Origin: Alphaproteobacteria bacterium
GTDB taxonomy: Bacteria > Pseudomonadota > Alphaproteobacteria > Micavibrionales > Micavibrionaceae
DNA length: 59,813 bases
Direction: 5' to 3'
Assembly: GCA_020443295.1 (NCBI GenBank)
Contig: JAGRIJ010000009.1
Span: 1-59,813, forward strand
Under the pieces are notes generated by a model. It saw only the letters and a list, made by a program, of their open reading frames with translations. It did not search any database and was not told where the DNA came from. Below, one piece after another: positions 37,045-45,315 of the stretch; the first letter of the stretch is position 1, and each line of letters begins with the position of its first letter. The translations under genes were made by a program, and so were the position numbers.

Positions 37045-38433
37045 TTAATGCTCCAGCGCCTTGATGATTTCCTCGGTCATTTTCTTGGCGTCACCCAGCA
37101 GCATCAGCGTATTGTCCGCGAAAAACAGCGGGTTGTCGATCCCGGCATATCCCGATCCCATGGAGCGCTTGACGAACAGAACGGTCTTGGATTTCTCGAC
37201 GTCCAGAACCGGCATCCCGTAAATCGGCGAGGACGGATCGGATTTGGCCGACGGGTTGGTGATATCGTTCGCGCCGATAACGTAAGCCACGTCCGCCTGT
37301 GCGAAATCGCGGTTGATATCCTCCATCTCGAAGACCTCGTCATAAGGCACGTTCGCCTCCGCCAGCAGCACGTTCATATGCCCCGGCATGCGTCCGGCAA
37401 CAGGGTGGATCGCATATTTAACATCCACGCCTTCCTTTTTCAGGATATCAGCCATCTCCCGCAAGGCGTGCTGTGCCTGCGCCACCGCCATCCCATAGCC
37501 GGGAACGATAATCACGCGCGCCGCGTTCTTCATGATATAGGCCGCATCGTCCGCCGCACCGATCTTCGCGTTCCGGTCGCCGTGCGAAGCGCTGGTGCCT
37601 GCGGCCTGTTCTCCGCCGAAACCGCCAAGAATAACGTTAAAGAACGAGCGGTTCATCCCCTTGCACATGATGTAGGAAAGGATCGCCCCCGATGCCCCCA
37701 CCAGCGCCCCGGTGATGATCAGCAGGTTGTTGTGCAGCGTAAAGCCGATACCCGCCGCCGCCCAGCCGGAATAGGAATTCAGCATCGAAACAATCACCGG
37801 CATATCCGCCCCGCCGATCGGGATAATCATCAGGACGCCTAGACCCAGAGACAGGAAAATGATCATCCAGAAGTAAAAACTGCCGCCCGTCGCGCACAGA
37901 AGAACAATAAGCACCACCAGAAGCACGCCAAGCGCGGCATTCAGCTTGTGCTGCCCGTCGAAGATGACGGGTTTTCCTGAAATTTTGCCCTGCAGCTTGC
38001 CCCACGCGATAATCGATCCGGTAAAGGTCACCGCCCCGATCGCCGCGCCCAGCGACATCTCGATCAGGCTGGAAAGATGGATATTCCCGGCGGTGCCGAT
38101 TCCGTATGCCTCGGGATTGTAGAATGCCGCCGCCGCCACGCATACTGCCGCCAGACCGACAAGCGAGTGAAACGCCGCCATGAGTTGCGGCAGGTCCGTC
38201 ATCGCGATTTTCTTGGCAATCATGGTGCCGATCGACCCGCCGATCGCAATCCCCAGAACAATCAGCAGATAGGTATTCACATGCGGCGAGAGCAGGGTCG
38301 TGATAATCGCCAGCGCCATCCCGCCCATACCGTACTGCAGCCCGCGCCGCGCCGTTTCCGGGTGCGAAAGTCCGCGCAGGGCAAGGATAAAGCAAACCGA
38401 TGCAACAAGATAAGCAAGGGACGATAAGACCAT
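37045..38433 (-). CDS. pntB: NAD(P) transhydrogenase subunit beta PntB
   Basis: Membrane subunit that carries the NADP(H)-binding domain III of the proton-translocating transhydrogenase. The 462-residue protein has about nine membrane helices in the first 250 residues and a soluble C-terminal domain with the NADP motif VIVPGYGMAVAQAQHALREM (about residues 300-319), HPVAGRMPGHMNVLLAEANVPYD, and GANDITNPSAK near 402. It couples proton flow to hydride transfer from NADH to NADP+. The start overlaps nothing; three bases separate it from pntAB. Confidence 0.97.
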   Translation of the reverse strand: MVLSSLAYLVASVCFILALRGLSHPETARRGLQYGMGGMALAIITTLLSPHVNTYLLIVLGIAIGGSIGTMIAKKIAMTDLPQLMAAFHSLVGLAAVCVAAAAFYNPEAYGIGTAGNIHLSSLIEMSLGAAIGAVTFTGSIIAWGKLQGKISGKPVIFDGQHKLNAALGVLLVVLIVLLCATGGSFYFWMIIFLSLGLGVLMIIPIGGADMPVIVSMLNSYSGWAAAGIGFTLHNNLLIITGALVGASGAILSYIMCKGMNRSFFNVILGGFGGEQAAGTSASHGDRNAKIGAADDAAYIMKNAARVIIVPGYGMAVAQAQHALREMADILKKEGVDVKYAIHPVAGRMPGHMNVLLAEANVPYDEVFEMEDINRDFAQADVAYVIGANDITNPSAKSDPSSPIYGMPVLDVEKSKTVLFVKRSMGSGYAGIDNPLFFADNTLMLLGDAKKMTEEIIKALEH

Positions 38434-38436
38434 GAC

Positions 38437-38853
38437 TTAGGATCCCTTCTTCTGGAACATATGCAGCATCCGCTGGGTAATGATAAACCCGCCGAAAATA
38501 TTGACCGAAGCGAGGATCACGGCAAGGAATCCCATGAACTTGGAAAATCCGGCTCCCTCCATCGGCCCGACGGCCAGAAGCGCTCCGACGATGATCACCG
38601 ATGAAATTGCGTTCGTAATCGCCATCAGCGGGGAGTGCAGGGCAGGCGTAACGCGCCAGACGACATGATACCCCACGAAACACGCCAGAACGAAAACCGT
38701 AAGCCCGGTAATGATGAACGGCTCTGCGTGGGCACCGCCATCGGCGGCCATCTGCCCGGTCTGCATGGCAAGGTTGGAAATCTTGTCGGAAAGCTCCTGC
38801 ATCTGGCCGAGAATATCGGCAGCATTTTCCTGAATTGAGTTTTTTGCTTCCAT
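38437..38853 (-). CDS. pntAB: NAD(P) transhydrogenase subunit alpha, part 2 (PntAB)
   Basis: A 138-residue membrane subunit with three or four helices and the conserved [43 protein letters not shown] region typical of the C-terminal part of PntA (split into its own gene, as in Rhodospirillum and relatives; the quoted region spans about residues 44-88). The N-terminal 40 residues are hydrophilic and helical. It lies in the order pntAA-pntAB-pntB, all on the minus strand. Confidence 0.94.
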   Translation of the reverse strand: MEAKNSIQENAADILGQMQELSDKISNLAMQTGQMAADGGAHAEPFIITGLTVFVLACFVGYHVVWRVTPALHSPLMAITNAISSVIIVGALLAVGPMEGAGFSKFMGFLAVILASVNIFGGFIITQRMLHMFQKKGS

Positions 38854-38871
38854 GATCGGCTCTCCCTGTAC

Positions 38872-40152
38872 CTAGGCTTTCTTCTCTTTCACTGCAGGCT
38901 CGTCTTTTTTCTGATCGGATTTGGAATCGGCGCTGGCATCTTCTTTCTTGGCTTTCTTGGTCTTTTTCTCGCCCTCGGAGTCCTTTTCCTTGCCAGGATC
39001 TTTCTGATCCTCTTTTACTTTTTCTTTCGCAAAATTCGGGTGGATCACGCTGCCGTCCTGGGTCAGCGCAACGCCTGCAACAATCTCGTCTTCCCAGTTA
39101 ATCGCCAGCTCTTTTTTCTCTTTGTCGATAATCAGGTTCATAAGATTCAGAAGATTCCGGGCATAAAGCGAGGACGCATCCGCGGCCAGCCGGCTGGGCA
39201 CGTTCAGATGCCCGACAAGAGTAACGCCCTTGGAATCCACAATCTCGCCCGCCTTGGAAAGTTCGCAGTTCCCACCCGTCTCCACGGCCAGATCGACAAT
39301 AACCGATCCGGGTCTCATGCTTTCCACCATCGCCTTCGTCACAAGTTTCGGCGCCGGGCGTCCGGGAATGAGGGCTGTGGTGATGACGATATCCTGTTTG
39401 GCGATATGCTGCTCGATCAGCGCAGCCTGCTTTTTCTTATAGTCCTCCGACATTTCCTTGGCGTACCCGCCCGATGTCTCCGCCTGCTTGAATTCATCGT
39501 CCATCACGGCGACAAAGCTCGCGCCGAGCGATTCAACCTGTTCCTTCACGGCCGGACGCACATCCGTCGCTGAAACGACCGCGCCGAGCCTCTTGGCGGT
39601 GGCGATGGCCTGCAGCCCGGCAACTCCGGCGCCCATAACGAAGACTTTCGCGGGGGGAACGGTACCCGCAGCGGTCATCATCATTGGAAAGGCCCGCGGG
39701 TAACAATCGGCGGCATCCAGAACCGCCTTGTATCCGGCAAGGTTGGACTGGGAAGAAAGAACGTCGAGATTCTGCGCGCGGCTGATCCGCGGCACCAGCT
39801 CCATGGCAAACGCGGTAATCCCGGCGGCGGAGGCATTTTTCACGATATCTTTATTGGAAAACGGCGCAAGCATGGCGATCAGCAAAGCGCCTTTTTTCAT
39901 AACCTTAAGATCCGGCGGCGCCTGCACCGCCAGAACGATATCTGCGCCCTTGAAACCGTCAGCGGCGGACTTCACCAGCGTCGCTCCGGCATCCTTGAAA
40001 GCTTCATTGGTGATGCTGGAGCCAAGCCCCGCATCGGATTCCACGCTCACCGAACAGCCAAGCGCCGCAAGCTTTTTCACCGTCTCCGGCGTTGCGGCGA
40101 TGCGCTTTTCGTGCGCGGCCGTCTCCCTGGGGATAAAAACGCTCAGTCCCAC
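38872..40152 (-). CDS. pntAA: NAD(P) transhydrogenase subunit alpha, part 1 (PntAA) with a charged tail
   Basis: Soluble NAD(H)-binding domain I of the transhydrogenase. The 426-residue protein has IPRETAAHEKRIAATPETVKKL near the N terminus, RAQNLDVLSSQSNLAGYKAV, VFVMGAGVAGLQAIATAKRLGA (about residues 170-191), and the LIPGRPAPKLVT motif. Residues from about 375 on are a run of Lys, Glu, Asp and Ser with little hydrophobic content, not usual for this family and probably disordered. The split alpha subunit suits alphaproteobacteria. Confidence 0.95.
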   Translation of the reverse strand: MGLSVFIPRETAAHEKRIAATPETVKKLAALGCSVSVESDAGLGSSITNEAFKDAGATLVKSAADGFKGADIVLAVQAPPDLKVMKKGALLIAMLAPFSNKDIVKNASAAGITAFAMELVPRISRAQNLDVLSSQSNLAGYKAVLDAADCYPRAFPMMMTAAGTVPPAKVFVMGAGVAGLQAIATAKRLGAVVSATDVRPAVKEQVESLGASFVAVMDDEFKQAETSGGYAKEMSEDYKKKQAALIEQHIAKQDIVITTALIPGRPAPKLVTKAMVESMRPGSVIVDLAVETGGNCELSKAGEIVDSKGVTLVGHLNVPSRLAADASSLYARNLLNLMNLIIDKEKKELAINWEDEIVAGVALTQDGSVIHPNFAKEKVKEDQKDPGKEKDSEGEKKTKKAKKEDASADSKSDQKKDEPAVKEKKA

Positions 40153-40347
40153 CTGAAAAGCTCCTCATCCGGTTGTTTAAGTCAGTTGAAGGATGCCCCA
40201 TCTTAACGGCTTTGTGAAGAGGACAGTGGAAAGAAACTCCTTAAATTTTCGTGCAGCTTGTAAAGCCTTGCCAACTCTATTACTCTTGTATGTCACGGGC
40301 TTGTTCCAAAGCCTTAATTGTTCTTGGGTAACTCTGTTCAGAGTTTG

Positions 40348-41775
40348 ATGAAGCACGGATATAAAACTTTTGGGCGGGCTGTATTCCTGCTGGCGATGAG
40401 TATAAGCGTGGCCGCGCATGCGGAAACCTTGCAGGAGGCTGTTCAGTCCACGCTCAAGAACAACCCGTCTCTGGACGTCGCGACGTCCCAGTACTTGGCG
40501 GCTCAGGAAGAACGCAATATGTCGGCCTCCGATTATTATCCCGAAGTGTCCGTGTCCACGACGATTGGCCGCGTTTATCAGGACAATGCCACCAGCCGGG
40601 GGCTCAGTGTGGATCGCGGCGCGGGGTATTCCGGCTATGGCGAAGGGATGGTGGCGCTAAGGCAGAATCTCTTTGACGGGTTTGAAACTAAAAACCGTGT
40701 CCTGGCGGCGCAGGCGCGCATGGCGTCTTACGAAAATAATATCACCGACGTAGAGGAGCGGCTGGTGTTCAAGGCGGCCTCTTCCTATCTCGAGGTCATG
40801 CGGACCCGGGAGGCGCTCGATCTGCTCAAGGAGCAGCGCGCCAGCATGATGTCCTATCATGAGCGGATCGTCACGATGGTTGAAGAAGGGGCGGCGGATG
40901 AAACCGAACGTCAGCAGGCCGAAGATGTCGTGCTGGTGATGAACACTCTGGTCAACGATTACGAAGGCGACCTGCTGAAAGCCGAATCCGATTTCTCGGA
41001 AGTGACGGGCCACAGGCCCGACGGGCACTTCATCAGGCCGGTATCCCTTTCTGCGGAAATTCCGCAGGATATTAGGGAGACGGTAGAAACCGCCGTAGCT
41101 ACGCATCCGGCCCTGAATGCGGCCCGCAAGGAAACGGATGCCGCAAAATACGATGTAGAGGCTGCGCAGGCAGGATATCTTCCCGACCTGACGGGCGAGT
41201 TGTCCTATCTTAAAAGTGATAAACGCGATCTCTTGGGCGGAGAAGCCGCCGATGCCCGTGCCGTGGTCCACATGAACTGGACGTTCGAGACCGGCGGACG
41301 GCAGAAATCGTCGATAGAACGCAGCAAGGCGCAGCAAAGGGGGGCCATGGCAAAGGTTCAGGAATTGCAGCGTTCTCTCGAGCGCACGATTTATCAGGCC
41401 TATGCCGACCACGACACGATCAAAAAGAAACACGACCTCGCTGCAAAGCGCGTGGAAATCAATGAAACCCTTCTGAAAAGCTATAACCTGCAGTTTGAAA
41501 GCGCGCGCGTGAATTTGTTGCAGCTTATGCGCGCAGAAAGCCAGCTTTACAAGGCGCGGCTGGATGCTGCGGACACGGATTATCAGCTTCTGACATCGGA
41601 ATATGCCCTGATGGCCAGCATCGGTTCTCTGAAAAACCGCTTGCTGAATGATACTCAGGCTCAAAAGGATATATCGCAGCCCGAACCGGCGGAGGGTAGC
41701 GAAGCAGGAGAGGAAGCACAATCATCGGCTCAGGAGAGCGCAATGAAACAGGATGTTGGCAGCAGTGTGCAATGA
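40348..41775 (+). CDS. TolC-family outer membrane channel of a type I secretion system
   Basis: Outer-membrane factor that provides the exit duct. The 475-residue protein has a signal peptide ending AHAETLQEA (cleavage after about residue 24), then four long helix-rich repeats, with LRQNLFDGFETKNRV, and a late ARVNLLQLMRAESQLYKARLDAADTDYQLLTSEYALMASIG block typical of the second TolC half (quoted over about residues 389-430). The C terminus beyond 450 is an acidic, low-complexity tail. The ATG at 40348 gives the signal peptide. Its stop overlaps the ABC gene by four bases, so channel, ABC exporter and adaptor are one operon. Confidence 0.92.
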   Translation: MKHGYKTFGRAVFLLAMSISVAAHAETLQEAVQSTLKNNPSLDVATSQYLAAQEERNMSASDYYPEVSVSTTIGRVYQDNATSRGLSVDRGAGYSGYGEGMVALRQNLFDGFETKNRVLAAQARMASYENNITDVEERLVFKAASSYLEVMRTREALDLLKEQRASMMSYHERIVTMVEEGAADETERQQAEDVVLVMNTLVNDYEGDLLKAESDFSEVTGHRPDGHFIRPVSLSAEIPQDIRETVETAVATHPALNAARKETDAAKYDVEAAQAGYLPDLTGELSYLKSDKRDLLGGEAADARAVVHMNWTFETGGRQKSSIERSKAQQRGAMAKVQELQRSLERTIYQAYADHDTIKKKHDLAAKRVEINETLLKSYNLQFESARVNLLQLMRAESQLYKARLDAADTDYQLLTSEYALMASIGSLKNRLLNDTQAQKDISQPEPAEGSEAGEEAQSSAQESAMKQDVGSSVQ

Positions 41776-43982
41776 GCGAAAAACGCAAAGCAAGGCCCGG
41801 GGAGCAAGCGGCGCAGGAGCGTGAACAGCAGCAGGAAGAAGACCTCGCCGTTGACCCTTTGCTGGAATGCCTTGTCTTTATCACCGGCTTTTTTGGCCGC
41901 GCGAAGTCCGGCGATTCGATCCGTTCGGGCCTGCCGTATGATAAGGCGGGCATGGGCCCCTCGCTCTTTTGCGAAGCCGCTGAAAAGCTGGGCCTGAAGG
42001 CCAGGGTTGTCCGGCGGGAATCTCTGCGCCGTATTCCCGCGGCGGTTCTGCCCTGTCTGGTGACGTTTTCTGACGGCTATGCCGTTGTACTCACCGGAAT
42101 GGACGAACAGGAAGGCTGGGCGAAGATATTCATTCCCGAAAGCCGCGCCGTCAAACAGGTCACGATTGAAAGCCTCGAAAAGGATTATTCCGGTTACGCG
42201 ATCTTCTGCCACCCTCGCGCCGAATTTCACGATTCTTCTTTGGCGGCAGAGGATAAGGATCCTGCAAAACACTGGTTTTGGGGTCTGGTGCGCGAAAATC
42301 TGGGCATCTACGGCATGGTGATTCTCGCCTCGGTCTTTATCAACATTTTTGCCCTCGCCAGCCCGATTGTCATGATGAACGTTTACGACCGCGTCTTGCC
42401 CAACAACGCGATTGAAACGGGCTGGGCGTTGGGAATCGGGGCGTTCATCGTCTTCGGCTTTGATTTTGTGTTCCGCACGCTCCGCGGTTATCTCATCGAC
42501 TTCGCGGGGCGCAGGATCGAAATTCGTGCGGGGCGCCGTATCTATGATCAGCTTCTGGACATCCGGCTCTCCGAGCGCCCGCCCTCCAGCGGCGCTTTTG
42601 CCAACATGCTCCGCGACTTCGATGCGGTCAGGGAATTTATCACCTCGGCAACCGTCACCGCCTTCGTCGACCTCCCGTTCACGCTGATCTTTCTGTTCGT
42701 GATCTACCAGCTGGGCGGCGGCTTGGCGTTTGTGCTTGTCGCTCTGATGCTCGCCGTTGGAATCGCGGGTCTTCTGATCCAGACGCGCCTCAAGCACAGG
42801 GTTCGGCAGGCGACCAAATCCTCGGAAACCAAGCATGGCCTGCTCGTGGAAACCATACAGGGGCTGGAAACGATAAAAACGCTCGGGGCGGACGGTCGTT
42901 TCCGCGCCCGCTATGAAAATTACGCGGGTGAGAGCGCGGACAAATCCCGCGACTCGCGCTACCTCTCTTCGCTGGGAGTCAATATTGCCATGTTTGTCCA
43001 GCAAACCTCGTCGATCACCGTCATCCTCTTTGGCATGTATATGGTGCAGGAGGGCACGCTGACCGTGGGGGCGCTGATCGCCACGGTCATCCTTTCGGGC
43101 CGCGCCATCGCTCCCATCGGCCAGCTTGCAAACCTCATGACCCGCTATCATCAGGCGGGCGGGGCCCTGAACACCTTGAACGGAATCATGAGCCGCCCGG
43201 TCGAACGTCCCGCCGATCAGGAGTTTCTCTACCGTCCCGATCTGGAAGGCCGCATCGTTTTCGATCAGGTCTCCTTTGCTTATCCCGGGGCGCCCACTGC
43301 GGTCATCAATAATGTTTCATTCGAAATCAGGCCCGGCGAGCGCGTGGGCATCATCGGGCGCATCGGCTCCGGGAAAAGTACGATTGCAAGATTGCTGATG
43401 AAGCTCTACGAGCCGCAACAGGGGTCCGTCCTGTTCGACGGTACCGATATCCGCCAGATCGACCCGGCGGATTTAAGACGTTCGGTAGCTTATATTGCTC
43501 AGGATGTGATCCTCTTTAACGGCAGCGTCCGGGAAAACATGACGGCGGGCTTTCCTCGTGCCAGCGAGGAACAGGTTCTCGCAGTCGCCAGGGCAACGGG
43601 CGTTCACGACTTCGTATCTCTCCACCCGCTGGGCTACGATGCGCCGGTGGGGGAACTCGGCCAGTTTCTATCCGGCGGGCAGAGACAGGCCGTGGCCCTT
43701 GCGCGTTCGATGATCGGAAACCCCGACATCATCCTCTGCGACGAACCCACAAATTCCATGGATACGCAGGCGGAAAGACTTTTCTGCGATTATATGCACG
43801 ATCATTTGCATGGCCGGACTTTTATCATGATCACCCACAAGCATTCGATGCTCTCGATGGTCGACCGCCTCATCCTGATGCATCAGGGCAAGGTGATTAT
43901 GGACGCCCCGCGTGATGAAGTCATCGCCGCCCTTCAGAGCGGAAAGATCAAGGTCAAAGCCGATCCCGGAGGCTCTCCATGA
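41772..43982 (+). CDS. Type I secretion ABC exporter with a C39-like domain (LapB/LssB type)
   Basis: A 736-residue ATPase-permease. Residues 1-140 resemble the C39 peptidase fold but lack the catalytic Cys and His in the expected places, the C39-like domain that binds substrate without cleaving it. Six membrane helices follow (about 170-450), then the nucleotide-binding domain with Walker A GRIGSGKST (about 528), signature LSGGQRQAVALARS (about 633) and Walker B ending in DEPTNSMD (about 656). The NSMD ending is typical of the LapB/LssB exporters of large adhesins. The exported substrate is not in the window. Confidence 0.93.
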   Translation: MSEKRKARPGEQAAQEREQQQEEDLAVDPLLECLVFITGFFGRAKSGDSIRSGLPYDKAGMGPSLFCEAAEKLGLKARVVRRESLRRIPAAVLPCLVTFSDGYAVVLTGMDEQEGWAKIFIPESRAVKQVTIESLEKDYSGYAIFCHPRAEFHDSSLAAEDKDPAKHWFWGLVRENLGIYGMVILASVFINIFALASPIVMMNVYDRVLPNNAIETGWALGIGAFIVFGFDFVFRTLRGYLIDFAGRRIEIRAGRRIYDQLLDIRLSERPPSSGAFANMLRDFDAVREFITSATVTAFVDLPFTLIFLFVIYQLGGGLAFVLVALMLAVGIAGLLIQTRLKHRVRQATKSSETKHGLLVETIQGLETIKTLGADGRFRARYENYAGESADKSRDSRYLSSLGVNIAMFVQQTSSITVILFGMYMVQEGTLTVGALIATVILSGRAIAPIGQLANLMTRYHQAGGALNTLNGIMSRPVERPADQEFLYRPDLEGRIVFDQVSFAYPGAPTAVINNVSFEIRPGERVGIIGRIGSGKSTIARLLMKLYEPQQGSVLFDGTDIRQIDPADLRRSVAYIAQDVILFNGSVRENMTAGFPRASEEQVLAVARATGVHDFVSLHPLGYDAPVGELGQFLSGGQRQAVALARSMIGNPDIILCDEPTNSMDTQAERLFCDYMHDHLHGRTFIMITHKHSMLSMVDRLILMHQGKVIMDAPRDEVIAALQSGKIKVKADPGGSP

Positions 43983-45292
43983 CCGTCCGCGATACCGACT
44001 TCATGAACGAGCTTCAGGCCGCCATCCACGAAAAACCGTCCGGCCCTGCGGTCCTGCTGTTGTTCTCTCTGGCCTCCTTGGTCGCCGCCTTTATCCTTTG
44101 GGCCGGCGTGACAAGAATTGAAGAACTGACCCGCGGGCAGGGGCAGGTCGTCCCCACTCAGGAAATCCAGATTGTGCAGAGTCTGGAGGGCGGAATCCTG
44201 CAGGAAATTCTGGTATCGGAGGGCGACCGGGTTAAAAAGGGACAAGTATTAATGCGCATTAGCGACATCCAGTTTTCATCCGAAGAGCGCGGAACGGAAG
44301 CAAAATCTTTTGCGCTTCAGGCAAAGAAAACCCGTTTGCGCGCCGAAGCCGATGGAACCGAATTTAAACTCGCGCCTGAAATCCTGCAAAAAGCGCCCAA
44401 GATCGCCGGGAATGAAAAGGCTCTCTATGAATCAAGGCAAAAGGAACTGGAAACGTCCTTTTCCATCCTCGATGAACGGATCAACAAGGCCACAGCCGAA
44501 CTCGAAGAGGTCAAGGCCGAAATCAACCGCCTGTCCTCCAGCCGCGCCATGCTCAACAAGGAATACACGATCACCAAAGAGATGGTCGAAAAGAAAGCCG
44601 TGCCCAAGCTTGAACAGTTGCGGATCGAACGTGAGCTAACGGATATCTCCGGCCAGATCACCGCGCGCTCTAGGGAAAAAGAGGGACTGGAAGCCGATTT
44701 GAGCGCCACGAAAAACGAACGCCAGAGTCAGGTTGATAAATTCAAATCGGCCGCTCTGGGCGAACTCAACGAAGTCGAAACGCAGATTGCGGCGCTCGAG
44801 GAAAGCCTGAAATCCATTGGCGACCGTGTCGACCGCACCGAACTGCGCGCCCCGGTAGACGGTCTGGTGAATTCGATCAGGCTCAAGACGATCGGCGGCG
44901 TGGTGGAGCCGGCCATGCGTTTGATTGAGATCGTGCCCGTGGACGACGAGTTGAAAATCGTCGCGAAGGTAACGCCCAGAGACGTTGCTTTTCTCCGTCG
45001 CGGACAGCCGGTCAAGGTCAAGATCACGGCCTATGATTCGCAGATTTACGGATCTCTGGATGGCGAACTGACCCGCGTGGCCTCGAACAGCTCGACCGAT
45101 AAGGATGGCAATATCCTTTTTGAAATCGAAGTGAAGACCGTCCGCAACTACCTTGGAACGTCGGCAAACCCGTTGCCGATCACCCCCGGCATGGTGGCGG
45201 AAGTGAATGTAGTGACGGGCAAGCGCACGATCATGTATTATCTGCTCAAGCCGCTGCGGCGGACGATGGACCGGGCGCTCAGAGAGCGCTAG
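43979..45292 (+). CDS. HlyD-family periplasmic adaptor (membrane fusion protein)
   Basis: Bridges the ABC exporter and the TolC-type channel. The 437-residue protein has a cytoplasmic N terminus, one membrane helix (about residues 24-42), a lipoyl/biotinyl-like half motif GQGQVVPTQEIQIVQSLEGGILQEILVSEGDRVKKGQ, a long coiled-coil hairpin (about 95-270), and a C-terminal beta-barrel with RTELRAPVDGLV and VKVKITAYDSQIYG. The EGG-I-E-V-EGD-VK-GQ pattern is the HlyD hallmark. It overlaps the ABC gene by four bases. Confidence 0.94.
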   Translation: MTVRDTDFMNELQAAIHEKPSGPAVLLLFSLASLVAAFILWAGVTRIEELTRGQGQVVPTQEIQIVQSLEGGILQEILVSEGDRVKKGQVLMRISDIQFSSEERGTEAKSFALQAKKTRLRAEADGTEFKLAPEILQKAPKIAGNEKALYESRQKELETSFSILDERINKATAELEEVKAEINRLSSSRAMLNKEYTITKEMVEKKAVPKLEQLRIERELTDISGQITARSREKEGLEADLSATKNERQSQVDKFKSAALGELNEVETQIAALEESLKSIGDRVDRTELRAPVDGLVNSIRLKTIGGVVEPAMRLIEIVPVDDELKIVAKVTPRDVAFLRRGQPVKVKITAYDSQIYGSLDGELTRVASNSSTDKDGNILFEIEVKTVRNYLGTSANPLPITPGMVAEVNVVTGKRTIMYYLLKPLRRTMDRALRER

Positions 45293-45315
45293 GAAACGAA
45301 GAGGGATAGCCGCCT

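Noticed and set aside
41730..43151. Long open frame antisense to the ABC exporter
   Set aside because: The plus-strand frame has all ABC motifs; the antisense product is low-complexity and lacks a start signal.
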